DNA of 64,000 nt from Streptomyces sp. CB01881. Lineage in GTDB: Bacteria > Actinomycetota > Actinomycetes > Streptomycetales > Streptomycetaceae. Below are positions 43,181 through 53,753 of this stretch, in pieces (the stretch's first letter is position 1; every line of letters begins with the position of its first letter). The position numbers and the translations under genes are program-made. The notes under the pieces are model-generated. The model was not told the DNA's origin, did no database searches, and saw only the letters and a list, made by a program, of their open reading frames with translations. Where the stretch lies: NCBI RefSeq assembly GCF_002953255.1, contig NZ_CP026498.1, forward strand, positions 341,674-405,673. Reading direction: 5' to 3'.

Positions 43181-43415
43181 GGATCGGCGACCCACGACCC
43201 GTCGGCGGATCACGCCCAAGCCAGCGGATCGGAGGGTGCAGTCACCGGTACAGTCCCGTCTCCGGCGCACGTCGCGCCGAACCATGCCACCCGGCGCCGA
43301 GCGGATGCCCCGTGAACGGGCCGGTCATCCGGGTTGAGCAGGCGACCGATGGCGACGTTGACGTCCAGAAGGCCGGCAGGCGGATAGCGGCCGGATCACC
43401 GGGTATCCGCTCAAT

Positions 43416-44513
43416 ATGCTCACACTCGGCGTGGAGGAGGAGTACCTCCTGCTCGACCTCGGCACGGGCCTGCCACGGGCCCGCGCGGAACAGGTGTGCC
43501 GAACGGCCGGCCTGCAGCCCGCCCTCGCCGAGGCCGAGATACAGCGTGAACTCCTGCAGGTCCAGCTGGAGGTCGCCACGCCCGTCTGCCGGGAGCTGGA
43601 GGAAGTCGGGGGGCACCTCCTGCGGCTGCGCCACGCTCTGGGGGCAGCCGCCGTCACGGACGGCTGTCGTCTCGCCGCATCCGCCGCAGCCCCCTTCGCC
43701 GACCGCCTCACCGTCCCGATCACCGACACCGCCCGCTACCGCGCCATGCGCACCGACGCGCCACAACTGACCGATGAGCAACTGATCACCGGCATGCACG
43801 TCCACCTCGGTATCCCCGACCGCGCGACCGGCGTCCTCGTGATGAACAGGCTGCGCCCGTGGCTTCCGCTGCTCGTGGCGCTGGCCGCCAACTCGCCCCT
43901 GTGGCAGGGCACCGACACCGGTTTCGCCAGCTGGCGCACCATCGTCTTCAGTCGCTGGCCCGTCAGCGGACCGCCCCCACGCTTCGAGAACGCGGCCGAC
44001 TACGACCGACGCACCCGCGCGCTGGTGGCACGCCGGCTGATCCACGACCGAGGGCAGATCTACTGGCACATCAGGCTGTCCGACCACTACCCCACCGTCG
44101 AGGTCCGCGCCATGGACGTCCAGCTGCGTCCGGACGAGGCGGTACTGCTCGCCGGCATCGTCCGTGTCCTGGCCGACCAGGCCATCAGCGACGATAGAGC
44201 GGGGCGCCCCGGCTCCGCCGTCGAGCCGGAGGCCTTGGCCGCAGCCGTGTGGCACGGTGCGCGCCACGGCTCCACGAGCGAGGTGTTCGACCCTGTCCAC
44301 GGCCGACTCGTCGCGGTCGGCGACGCTGCGGCCACCATGCTCGACTCCGTGGACCCGGCGCTCACCCGGAGCGGCGACCGCAGACACATCGTCCCCGTAC
44401 TCGAGCGGTTGCTGCGCGAGGGCAACGGCGCCACCCGCCAGCGCCGGGTACTGCGAGAACACGGCCGGGAAGGCCTGATCGCCATGATCAGTGACCAGAC
44501 CACCGGAACCTGA
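43416..44513 (+). CDS. YbdK-family carboxylate-amine ligase (GCS2)
   Basis: 365 residues: MLTLGVEEEYLLLDLGTGLP, AEIQRELLQVQLEVATPVCR, ELITGMHVHLGIPD-like QLITGMHVHLGIPDRATGVL, and the C-terminal HGREGLIAMISDQTTGT. The ATP-binding acidic residues (EEEY, ELLQVQLE) and the GMHVHxG metal motif are intact. YbdK proteins have weak glutamate-cysteine ligase activity; in actinobacteria the true substrate is unknown. Two truncated relatives occur in the inverted duplication at 34.2 and 39.0 kb. Confidence 0.9.
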   Translation: MLTLGVEEEYLLLDLGTGLPRARAEQVCRTAGLQPALAEAEIQRELLQVQLEVATPVCRELEEVGGHLLRLRHALGAAAVTDGCRLAASAAAPFADRLTVPITDTARYRAMRTDAPQLTDEQLITGMHVHLGIPDRATGVLVMNRLRPWLPLLVALAANSPLWQGTDTGFASWRTIVFSRWPVSGPPPRFENAADYDRRTRALVARRLIHDRGQIYWHIRLSDHYPTVEVRAMDVQLRPDEAVLLAGIVRVLADQAISDDRAGRPGSAVEPEALAAAVWHGARHGSTSEVFDPVHGRLVAVGDAAATMLDSVDPALTRSGDRRHIVPVLERLLREGNGATRQRRVLREHGREGLIAMISDQTTGT

Positions 44514-44855
44514 CCGCGTCCCGAACCCACGTGCCTGGTCGATGGCGGCTTGTCGCCGATACGACCCCGGCACCCACCGCGCCGACACCGGCTACCGCGA
44601 CACTGAGCTGCTGCCTGCGTGCCGTGTCCGTCCTCCTGCCTGGTCGGCCTGCAACCCTTCATCCGGACTGAGACCGCCGACGAGATCCTCGGCAAGGTCG
44701 ATGCCTACCGCCGGCAATCTCCGTCTCGGGTCACCGGCTCCTCCCGTCCGCTCCTTCGGACGGCACTGCGCCGGCATCGGTACGCTGATCCACCCGCCGT
44801 CCGAGGAGGTCCCGGCCGACGAGGATCTCGCGCGAGCGGCGACGTAGCCGGTGAC

Positions 44856-45134
44856 GTGGCTGAGCACGGTATCGGCGGCGGTGCCGCAGTGCTCGGGGGG
44901 CACCCGGCCTCGGCGAGGGTGGCGAGCAGCCTGGCGGAGGCGCTCGCCCTGGCCCTGGACGGCGGCTCACCGCCCGGCGACCACCCGGAGACGGCGGTCG
45001 CGCGCCCGCAGCCTGGTCCGGCGCCGGCCCGCCTGTTGGCCTCAGGCCTGGTCGGCGCTGTGACGGCGCTGGCCGCGGGTGCTGTGCGCGCCGTCCGCCA
45101 CCGCCATCAGATCCGGAAGGCTTCGACCCGATGA
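44856..45134 (+). CDS. Small hypothetical protein, first gene of the YihY-linked cluster
   Basis: About 92 residues from GTG 44856: AEHGIGGGAAVLGGHPASAR, VASSLAEALALALDGGSPPG and a hydrophobic ARLLASGLVGAVTALAAGAV then a basic end. The best support is that its stop overlaps the start of the next small gene (ATGATG at 45131), which in turn is 1 bp from the YihY gene. The start is uncertain. Family unknown. Confidence 0.45.
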   Translation: MAEHGIGGGAAVLGGHPASARVASSLAEALALALDGGSPPGDHPETAVARPQPGPAPARLLASGLVGAVTALAAGAVRAVRHRHQIRKASTR

Positions 45135-45289
45135 TGCCTCTGCACGAGCGGCTGCGCCGCGAGGCCCACGCCTGCAAGGGCGACGACGACCGCCCGCTGG
45201 CCGGCTGCACCGGCCTCATGGGGTATCCGAACGGCTCCTGGGCAGACGCCTCCCTGAGCATCCAACTGTGTCGACGGCAGGAGGCCTGA
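45131..45289 (+). CDS. Small Cys-containing hypothetical protein
   Basis: 52 residues: MMPLHERLRREAHACKGDDD, RPLAGCTGLMGYPNGSWADA and SLSIQLCRRQEA, with three Cys. It starts at 45131 or 45134, overlapping the gene before it, and ends 1 bp before the YihY start, so the three genes are probably one translational unit. No family recognised. Confidence 0.5.
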   Translation: MMPLHERLRREAHACKGDDDRPLAGCTGLMGYPNGSWADASLSIQLCRRQEA

Positions 45290-45290
45290 C

Positions 45291-46292
45291 ATGAATCCGG
45301 CCGAACACCTGATCCGAGCCGTGGACCGCGCCCAGCAGCGCCGCACCGCCTTGGCGGTGGGGGTCGGCGTGGTCAAGAAATACGGCGACGACCGCGGCGG
45401 CCTGCTGGCCGCACTGATCACCTACTACGCGTTCGTCGCACTCATCCCGCTGCTGCTCCTGCTGTCCACCGTGCTCGGTTTCGTCCTGCACGGACACCCT
45501 GGCGCGCAGCGGGCCGTGGTCGACTCCGCGCTCGCCGACTTCCCGATCATCGGGGACCAGCTGCGGCAGAACGTCCACACCATCCAGGGCAGCGGCCTGG
45601 CGCTGGTCGTCGGCATCCTGGGGCTGCTGTACGGCGCGCTCGGGATCGCGCAGGTCCTGCAACACACCATGGCCGAGGTGTGGAACGTGCCCGGGGTGAA
45701 GCGCCCGGGTTACTGGCCGCGCCTGGCCCGCAGCCTCGTCCTGTTCGCCGTCCTGGGGACAGGACTGATCGTGGCCACGGCGGCAGCGAGCCTGGTCACG
45801 ATCGCGCTGGCGGGCTCTGGCGCCCGCATCGGCGCCCTGGTGCTTTCCGCACTCGTCAATGCCGCCTTGTGTCTGGCATGCTTCCGGATCCTCACTCCCC
45901 AGCAGATCGCGCTCCGCGCCCTGCTGCCTGGCTGTGCGATCGCCGGGCCGCTGTTCACGCTCCTGCAGGCCTTCGGCGCGGTCCTGGTCGCCCACGAGCT
46001 GCGCCACGCCACCGAGGTCTACGGGTTCTTCGCCACCGTGATCGGTCTGCTGTCCTGGCTCTACCTCGTGGCGCAGGTGACCCTCTACGCGGCGGAGACG
46101 AACGTGGTCCTCGCCCGACGGCTGTGGCCGCGCAGCCTCGTCCAGCCCCCGCTGACCGAAAGCGACCAGAGGGTTCTGGAGTCCGTCACCCTCCAGGAGG
46201 AACGCCGCCCCGAGCAGCACATCGACGTCGCCTTCGAGGACCCCGCCCACAGCCCGGCGGAAGAGGAGGACGGCTCCAAGGGAAACCGGTAG
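45291..46292 (+). CDS. YihY/BrkB family membrane protein (second copy)
   Basis: 333 residues with six TM helices: AALITYYAFVALIPLLLLLS, LALVVGILGLLYGALGIAQV, LVLFAVLGTGLIVATAAASL, IGALVLSALVNAALCLACFR, AFGAVLVAHELRHATEVYGF and FFATVIGLLSWLYLVAQVTL. The C-terminus is a long acidic cytoplasmic tail (DVAFEDPAHSPAEEEDGS). GGAGG lies 7 nt upstream of ATG 45291. The 3' end is immediately followed by an IS5 remnant, so the last residues may have been altered. Confidence 0.9.
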   Translation: MNPAEHLIRAVDRAQQRRTALAVGVGVVKKYGDDRGGLLAALITYYAFVALIPLLLLLSTVLGFVLHGHPGAQRAVVDSALADFPIIGDQLRQNVHTIQGSGLALVVGILGLLYGALGIAQVLQHTMAEVWNVPGVKRPGYWPRLARSLVLFAVLGTGLIVATAAASLVTIALAGSGARIGALVLSALVNAALCLACFRILTPQQIALRALLPGCAIAGPLFTLLQAFGAVLVAHELRHATEVYGFFATVIGLLSWLYLVAQVTLYAAETNVVLARRLWPRSLVQPPLTESDQRVLESVTLQEERRPEQHIDVAFEDPAHSPAEEEDGSKGNR

Positions 46293-46413
46293 TCGAGCGG
46301 TGCACCAACCGCCTGAAACAGTGGAGAGGCATCGCCACCCGCTACAAGAAGACCACCGCCATCTAGCTGACCGGGCTTCACATCGCAGGCAAGTTCCTCT
46401 GGTCCGCCCGTTG
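46285..46413 (+). pseudogene. IS5-family transposase 3' remnant
   Basis: The sequence encodes VVERCTNRLKQWRGIATRYK, KTTAI, a stop, then LTGLHIAGKFLWSAR. This matches the C-terminus of IS5-like transposases (the Glu-bearing NxxER..KxWRGIATRY block). The rest of the element is missing. It fills the gap between the YihY gene and a truncated transporter gene. Confidence 0.7.
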
Positions 46414-46454
46414 ATCCAAACGAAACTGCCTGGCGGCACCCCGGGTCAGGTCTC

Positions 46455-46825
46455 ACCGGTGGGGCCAGCCAGGTGTGGACGCCCTGGTAGAAGGAGAAGC
46501 AGCCGCCGGTCACGAAGATGCCGACCGCGGCGAGCAGCGACCAGAAGAACCGCTCCTTGCCGTAGCCGAACGGATGGCGTGAGCCGGCCCGGCGGCGGCT
46601 GCGACTCAGGGAGGCGAGCAGGAACACCTGGTTGATGCTGTCGGCGATCGAGTGCGCGGCCTCGGCGAGCAGCGCGGGCGACGGCGCCAGCACCCCGGCG
46701 ACTGCCTTGGCGACGGCGATCACCAGGTCGGCCACCAGGGCCATCACCACGGTCACCCGGGTCGCCCGGTCGGCCGGGGCGCGGCTGGTCCCCGTCGGGG
46801 GCCAGGGGCTCGGATCGCGGTCCAT
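46455..46825 (-). pseudogene. Cation diffusion facilitator transporter, truncated
   Basis: The N-terminal part of a CDF (ZitB/FieF-like) exporter: VTVVMALVADLVIAVAKAVA, PALLAEAAHSIADSINQVFL (the HxxxD zinc-site helix), GSRHPFGYGKERFFWSLLAA and FSFYQGVHTWLAPP. Three TM helices are present; the frame then enters the IS5 remnant and the rest, including the second metal-binding helix and cytoplasmic domain, is gone. It cannot transport. ATG 46825 is the likely start; the longer frame to 46915 is possible. Confidence 0.82.
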
Positions 46826-46919
46826 GGTGATCGGAACGGCGGAGTACGGCTGTTCCGGAGACCCGGTCAGGGTTTCGTGGATTCCGTGGCGGGTGCGATC
46901 TCCGTCATCGTGCACATGA

Positions 46920-47281
46920 CTCCTCCGGGTGGAGTACCGGCCGCAGGTGCGTCTGCCCCCGGGGAAGCGGGGTCAACCTGGCAGGTCTCTGTCGATCCAC
47001 CGTGGCGCCACCTCGGGCCGTTTTGACAGTCTCCGGCCGATCGATGGTTTCCCACCCGGAGTGGGCGGACTCGCGACGGAGAGGGTGGCGCGGGGGCGTC
47101 ACGGCGGGATCTCGGCGGGTGGGCCCGGACCAGGTTCGCGCCGCGGCATCGGCCGCCCTGAGGTCCGCTATGGAGTGATTTGTTTGGTTTGGCTGCCGGG
47201 TCGGACGGGCAGCCGCCCGGCGGCGGGTGCTGCACCGGCCGGCCTCCGCCTCTGCGATCGCTGCTGGAAGGAGCACGCGGC
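46920..47281. other. Region upstream of the catalase gene
   Basis: About 360 bp without a supported gene. It contains AT-richer sequence near 47165-47205 (ATGGAGTGATTTGTTTGGTT) about 100 bp before the catalase start, the most likely promoter position. TGGAAGGAGC provides the ribosome binding site. Confidence 0.45.
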
Positions 47282-49429
<2,148 letters not shown>

Positions 49430-49714
49430 CACGCCCGCTGCACGTGGCTCTCAGAACAGTTCGTACGGGCAGTACGCGGCAGCGGCGTGCGGCGCACTGC
49501 GGTAGCGCGGTCTGCGGCAGCTCTCCGTGCCTCGAAGAGGTACGCGCCGCGCGGAGGGCCCCCTGTCCGCATCGACCACTGTCGGGAGTGCGAAAGCACC
49601 ATCCGACGTGAGTGCGGCCGTCCGCCGGTCTGTCAGTCACCCGTTCGCGGGGACACGCGCTGCCAGCGCGGGCCTGGCCACCGCTGCACTCAGCGTGGAA
49701 AAGGAGCAGATCCA

Positions 49715-50671
49715 ATGACCGAGTACGGGTACTTCCTGTCATGTGAGGAGTTCACCCCGGCGGAGCTGATCGACCAGGCCCGGGGGGCGCAGCAGGCCGG
49801 GTTCACGCGGCTGGCGATCTCCGATCATTTCCATCCGTGGAACGACGCGCAGGGTAACAGCGCGTTCGTCTGGTCGATGATCGGGGCTCTGTCGCAGGCC
49901 ACGGCGCTGCCCGTCACCACGCTGGTGACCTGTCCGACAGTGCGGCTGCACCCTGCGGTGACCGCGCAGGCCGCCGCAACGTCCAGCGTCCTGCTGGGCG
50001 GGCGTTTCGCTCTCGGCGTCGGCAGCGGGGAGGCGTTGAACGAGCATGTCCACGGTGATGCGTGGCCGTCCTTCGATGTCAGGGCCGAGATGCTGGAGGA
50101 GGCTGTCGAGGTGATGCGCGAGCTGTTCACCGGCGAGCAGGTCAGCCACCGCGGCCGGCACTACACCGTGGACAACGCCCGGCTCTACACCACCCCGGAC
50201 GGTCCGCTGCCGGTCTACGTGTCCGGGTTCGGTCCCAGGGCCGCCGAGTTGGCCGGCCGGATCGGGGACGGCTTCGTCACGATGACCCCGGACGCCGACC
50301 TCGTGGGCGCCTTCCGCCACGGCGGAGGCCAGGGCAAGAAGGTGGTGGGCGGCGTGAAGGTGTGCTGGAGCAGCAACCGGGACATGGCCGTCGATGTCGT
50401 GCACCGGCTGTGGCCCACCGAACTCCTGCCCGGCGAGTTGGCCCAGATCCTCCCGACTCCCGCACACTTCGAACAGGCCAGCCAGCTCGTCACCCGCGAC
50501 ATGGTCGCCGAAGCTGTGACCTGCGGCGACGACGTGGAGGAGCATGTGGAGACGGTGCTCGCCTACGCGCGCGCCGGGTTCGACGAGGTCTACGTCGGGC
50601 AGATCGGCCCCGACCAGGAGGTCTTCTTCGACGCCTACCGCGAGCTGGTCGTTCCCACCCTCAATCGCTGA
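49715..50671 (+). CDS. F420-dependent LLM-class oxidoreductase
   Basis: 318 residues of the luciferase-like TIM-barrel family: MTEYGYFLSCEEFTPAELID, AGFTRLAISDHFHPWNDAQG, LVTCPTVRLHPAVTAQAAAT and GRFALGVGSGEALNEHVHGD. The GxGSGEALNE and ISDHFHPW motifs are those of F420-dependent glucose-6-phosphate dehydrogenase-like enzymes. The substrate is unknown. AAGGAG lies 7 nt upstream of ATG 49715. It follows the catalase gene after 286 bp of unassigned sequence and may be co-regulated with it. Confidence 0.9.
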   Translation: MTEYGYFLSCEEFTPAELIDQARGAQQAGFTRLAISDHFHPWNDAQGNSAFVWSMIGALSQATALPVTTLVTCPTVRLHPAVTAQAAATSSVLLGGRFALGVGSGEALNEHVHGDAWPSFDVRAEMLEEAVEVMRELFTGEQVSHRGRHYTVDNARLYTTPDGPLPVYVSGFGPRAAELAGRIGDGFVTMTPDADLVGAFRHGGGQGKKVVGGVKVCWSSNRDMAVDVVHRLWPTELLPGELAQILPTPAHFEQASQLVTRDMVAEAVTCGDDVEEHVETVLAYARAGFDEVYVGQIGPDQEVFFDAYRELVVPTLNR

Positions 50672-50761
50672 CCCCGGCTCGTCGATCTCCCGACGCCACC
50701 TGAGAACCGAGTCCGCGCGATCGGGCCGTTGAGCGGCGTGCGAAGCACCGCCTGCTCCCGT

Positions 50762-51017
50762 TCAACGCGGGTAGCTGAAGACCGTGCGCAGGAGTCCGCG
50801 GTGGGTAGTTGGGTGATGTCTGTGCTGTGCTGGTCCGGTCCCACCCGCACCGGACCGTGCCGTCCGACCGCTTCGTACCCGGTGGCGGGGTCCAGGCCGG
50901 TGATGAGTTGGAGGGGGCGGCCAGGTCGGCTGCCGCCAGGGGGTCGGGGTGCACGGTGACGCGGGCGCGCTGATCTGCGCCCAGCTGCGCCAAGCGGGAC
51001 AGCAGGGCGGCACGCAT
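50762..51017 (-). pseudogene. Unidentified decayed gene
   Basis: The minus strand from ATG 51017 encodes MRAALLSRLAQLGADQRARV, TVHPDPLAAADLAAP, and then in another frame LQLITGLDPATGYEAVGRHG and PVRVGPDQHSTDITQLPT. The two halves look like one protein of about 90 residues interrupted by one frameshift. No family recognised. The region between 50672 and 51112 holds nothing else I can support. Confidence 0.35.
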
Positions 51018-51112
51018 GGCCGGGGCCGCCTTTCGGCACTACGTCCCCCGCATCCGGCGCTGCACGGCACAAGGCCCGTTTGCCGTGCCGCTTTGGGGAA
51101 AGCCGCAGAAGC

Positions 51113-51766
51113 ATGGAAGCTCTGGAGCCTGTATGCCGCACCGTCGTGGTCACCGGCGCCAGCGCGGGCATGAAACGCGCCTGTGCGGTGGCGTTCGCGG
51201 CCCGTGGCGACCGCCTGGCGCTGATCGCGCGCGGCCGGCCCGGTCTGGAGGGGGCGGTGCGCGAGGCCGAGGAGGCGAGGGCTGCCAAGGTCGTCGCCAT
51301 CGAGGCGGACGTCGCCGATCCGCAGGCGGTGGAGGCCGCCACCGCAAGGGTGGAGGCGGAGCTCGGGCTGATCGAGGTGTGGGTCAATGACGCGTTCGCG
51401 TCCGTGTTCGCCCCGTTCGCCGAGATCACCCCGAAGGAGTTCCTGCGTATCACCGAGGCCACCTACCTCGGCTCCGTGTACGCCACCCGCGCCGCCCTGG
51501 AACGGATGCTGCCGCGCAACCGAGGGGTGATCGTGCAGGTCGGCTCGGCGGACAGCTCAGGGGGCTTCGGGGCGCACGGCCGCTTCGACGAGCGGGCCCG
51601 CACGCACAGCCGCCAGCAGCAGACGGCACACGCGCTCGGCACCCTCGCCGACGCGGTGCGGCGTGCGTCCGGCCGGGTGTCGGCGGGTTTGCCCGGCCCC
51701 GGTGACGGGTTCTTCTCACGGATGCGGGGTGCACGCGCCCCGCAGTCATCGGACAGAAGGGTGTGA
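51113..51766 (+). pseudogene. Short-chain dehydrogenase with internal deletion
   Basis: The N-terminal 145 residues are a normal SDR: VCRTVVVTGASAGMKRACAV (glycine motif, altered to GASAGMKR), VVAIEADVADPQAVEAATAR, LIEVWVNDAFASVFAPFAEI and ALERMLPRNRGVIVQVGSAD with the strand before the catalytic Ser. It then jumps to GGFGAHGRFDERARTHSRQQ, the tail found at the very C-terminus of related SDRs. The YxxxK active site and everything between is missing, so the protein cannot be an active dehydrogenase. The frame is still open, so a stable stub could be made. Confidence 0.75.
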
Positions 51767-51771
51767 CCACC

Positions 51772-52095
51772 ATGCCTCGCGGATCGAGCCCCAAGCGGGA
51801 GCGGCAGTACGAACACATCAAGGACAGCGCGCTGGAGCGCGGTGAGAGCCAGAAGCGGGCCGAGGAGATCGCCGCCCGCACCGTCAACAAGGAACGCGCC
51901 CGGCACGGGGAGTCGAAGACCGCCAGCCGCAGCTCGGTGAAGGACATGTCCTCCTCCCGGCGCGGCGGCCTGCACTCCCACAGCGGCTCGAAGGGCCCGA
52001 CCAAGGAGCAGCTGTACAACGAGGCGAAGAAGCGCAACATCCATGGCCGCTCGAAGATGAACAAGCAGGAACTCGAACACGCACTCGGCCGATAG
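51772..52095 (+). CDS. Plasmid-stabilisation-type protein with SAP/Rho-N-like C-terminus
   Basis: 107 residues, very basic and hydrophilic: MPRGSSPKRERQYEHIKDSA, LERGESQKRAEEIAARTVNK and a C-terminal SAP-like helical hairpin, STKEQLYNEAKKRNIHGR-like GPTKEQLYNEAKKRNIHGRS then KMNKQELEHALGR. Widespread in actinobacteria under the name plasmid stabilisation protein, though the function is not proven; the C-terminus suggests nucleic-acid binding. ATG 51772 or GTG 51763. Confidence 0.82.
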   Translation: MPRGSSPKRERQYEHIKDSALERGESQKRAEEIAARTVNKERARHGESKTASRSSVKDMSSSRRGGLHSHSGSKGPTKEQLYNEAKKRNIHGRSKMNKQELEHALGR

Positions 52096-52107
52096 GAGCA
52101 CCGCCTC

Positions 52108-52401
52108 ATGGGCACCGTCCCCGTGCCGCCCGACCCCGACACCACCCCCGTGCCGCCGGGCGAACCGCCGCCCAGGCCGCCGGACCCGCCACAGCCCGTC
52201 GAGCCTCCCGGCCCACCGCAGCCCGTCGAGCCGCCGGTGCCACCGGATCCTCCGGCCCCGCCCAGCTCTCCCGTTCCGCCCAGCGAACCACCCGGTCCGC
52301 CCCGTCCGGCAGGCCCCGGCCCCGGCCCCGGCCCCGGCCCCGGCCGCGAGCCTGCCCCGCCGGAGCCCGGGCAGCCTCGCCCTGCGGAGCCCCCCGACTG
52401 A
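52108..52401 (+). CDS. Proline-rich low-complexity protein
   Basis: 97 residues, about half Pro, with repeats such as PPQPVEPPGPPQPVEPPVPP and a GPGPGPGPG run. AGGAG lies 8 nt before ATG 52108, and the gene follows the stabilisation gene by 12 bp, which supports translation. No signal peptide or TM. Likely disordered; could also be a non-coding stretch whose frame is open by composition. Confidence 0.45.
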   Translation: MGTVPVPPDPDTTPVPPGEPPPRPPDPPQPVEPPGPPQPVEPPVPPDPPAPPSSPVPPSEPPGPPRPAGPGPGPGPGPGREPAPPEPGQPRPAEPPD

Positions 52402-52480
52402 ATGCGCGGACGCCGAGTGCTGGGCCGGCCGGGTGACACCTGCACGCGTCGGGCGCCGCGCCCGCCTGGCGGTGGAGACC

Positions 52481-52954
52481 ATGCTCACGGGCAACGGGAG
52501 GTCGGGTGTGCGCGCTCTGGTCGAGATCGTGGTGTGGTGGGCGGTGGTGACGGTGGTGACGGTGGTGCTCATCAGCTCCGTGTCGCCAGTGGAACTGCTG
52601 GTGGCCGTCCTCTCTGCTCTGGGAGCCGCGTTCGCAGCCCGCAGGATGCGCCTGGCCGCGGGCGGCCACTTTTACGGAGGTCAGGGTGCGCCGGGTGCGC
52701 TCCTTGCGTTGCCGGGCTCGGTCCTGCGCGGTCTGGCCGTGCTGGTGACCGCCACGGCCGCCCGTCCGGCGGACGCGACCGTGCGACACCTGCGGCTGCG
52801 ACCCGGGGCCGGCTGGGCCGACACGCTGCTCGCCGCATCCCCGGACACCTGCGTGATCGACGTCCCCGCCGACGACGAGGTCGTCGTGCACGCCCTGCGC
52901 CCGCGGGCGGGGGTGGTGGAAGAGGTCGTGACACACAGCGGCGGTCGACGGTGA
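52481..52954 (+). CDS. mrpE: Mrp-type Na+/H+ antiporter subunit E
   Basis: 157 residues: ALVEIVVWWAVVTVVTVVLI and ELLVAVLSALGAAFAARRMR as TM helices, then the cytoplasmic part GSVLRGLAVLVTATAARPAD, PDTCVIDVPADDEVVVHALR. This is the MnhE/MrpE family, an accessory membrane subunit of the multi-subunit cation/proton antiporter. ATG 52481 is chosen at MLTGNGRSG. The stop overlaps the next gene (GTGA at 52951). Subunits A-D are not in the window. Confidence 0.78.
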   Translation: MLTGNGRSGVRALVEIVVWWAVVTVVTVVLISSVSPVELLVAVLSALGAAFAARRMRLAAGGHFYGGQGAPGALLALPGSVLRGLAVLVTATAARPADATVRHLRLRPGAGWADTLLAASPDTCVIDVPADDEVVVHALRPRAGVVEEVVTHSGGRR

Positions 52955-53240
52955 ACGCGTGGACGGCCGCGGCCCTGGTCCTGCTGGCCGCCCCGGCGCC
53001 GGCGTGCCTGTGGGTGGCGGCCCGCGGAACCGCGGTGCGCCGCCTCATCGGGGCATCGCTGCTGTCCAGCGTGGTCGGTGCGGTCTTCCTGCTTCTGCCG
53101 CAGGCCTACGACCGGTCCTCCTACCAGGACCTCGCGCTGATGCTGGCCGTCCTGGCCCCGGCCGGCACCTCGTCTTCACCCGCTTCGCCACCGGCCGCCA
53201 CCACGACACCCGCCCGCACGAGTCCACGCCCGAGCCCTGA
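52951..53240 (+). CDS. mrpF: Mrp-type antiporter subunit F (single-base frameshift)
   Basis: GTG 52951 gives AWTAAALVLLAAPAPACLWV, RLIGASLLSSVVGAVFLLLP and SYQDLALMLAVLAPAGT: three TM helices of MrpF. The expected continuation LVFTRFATGRHHDTRPHEST is one frame over, ending at 53240. Losing one C in GGCACC(C)TCGTC explains it, so either the gene is mutated or the assembly lost a base. MrpF carries the conserved helices that line the ion path with subunits A and D. Confidence 0.75.
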
Positions 53241-53274
53241 GCACACCACCCTTTCGGCGACGAAGGAGCCCGCA

Positions 53275-53733
53275 TTGCCCCCGCATCACGCGGTCGTCCT
53301 GGTGCTGCTGTGGGCCGGCGTGGCGTGCATGCTCCTGTCCGCGGCTGCCCTCGTGCGGCTGCGCGGCACCCTGATGCGGCTGCACGCCCTGGCCCCGGCA
53401 TCGGTGGCCGGGGTGCCGCTGATCGCCGCAGCCGTAGCCGTGGACCAAGGCGCGGGCCGGGCGGCCGCCAAGACCCTGTTCATCGGGCTGCTGTTCGCCG
53501 CCGGCGGGACGGCCACCGCGATCGCCGGCTGGACAGAGCGTGACGTCGACGGCGTGGACGGTCGGGTGGCTTCGGTGGAGGGCATGGTCGTCCTCGGCAC
53601 TCGGCCCGGGCGGCCGCGTGCCCGCTCTCGCCCGAGGTCACTCCGGCCGGACACAGCCCTATGGCCGGGCAGCCAGTCTTCACGGTGGGCTGCCCGTTGC
53701 GGCCGCGGCACACACCTGATGGATCATCAGTGA
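53275..53733 (+). CDS. mrpG: Mrp-type antiporter subunit G
   Basis: TTG 53275 with AAGGAG 6 nt upstream gives HAVVLVLLWAGVACMLLSAA, LVRLRGTLMRLHALAPASVA, GVPLIAAAVAVDQGAGRAAA and KTLFIGLLFAAGGTATAIAG: three TM helices and the RLxxxxxRLHA motif of MrpG. The last 50 residues are unusual for the family and may be altered. It is the last gene before the paired heptamers at the right end of the island. Confidence 0.78.
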   Translation: MPPHHAVVLVLLWAGVACMLLSAAALVRLRGTLMRLHALAPASVAGVPLIAAAVAVDQGAGRAAAKTLFIGLLFAAGGTATAIAGWTERDVDGVDGRVASVEGMVVLGTRPGRPRARSRPRSLRPDTALWPGSQSSRWAARCGRGTHLMDHQ

Positions 53734-53735
53734 CG

Positions 53736-53753
53736 GTCAGCAAAAGGTCAGCA
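53736..53753. repeat. Paired GTCAGCA heptamers, right end
   Basis: GTCAGCA at 53736-53742 and 53747-53753, the same orientation and the same 11-bp spacing as 18208-18225; the two 18-bp blocks differ at one base. They lie about 420 bp from the right core repeat and about 55 bp from the left one. Confidence 0.55.

Noticed and set aside
44655..44715. A short segment reading PFIRTETADEILGKVDAYRR, reminiscent of the tail of IS630-type transposases.
   Set aside because: Only about 20 residues, with no flanking similarity; not enough to call a remnant.
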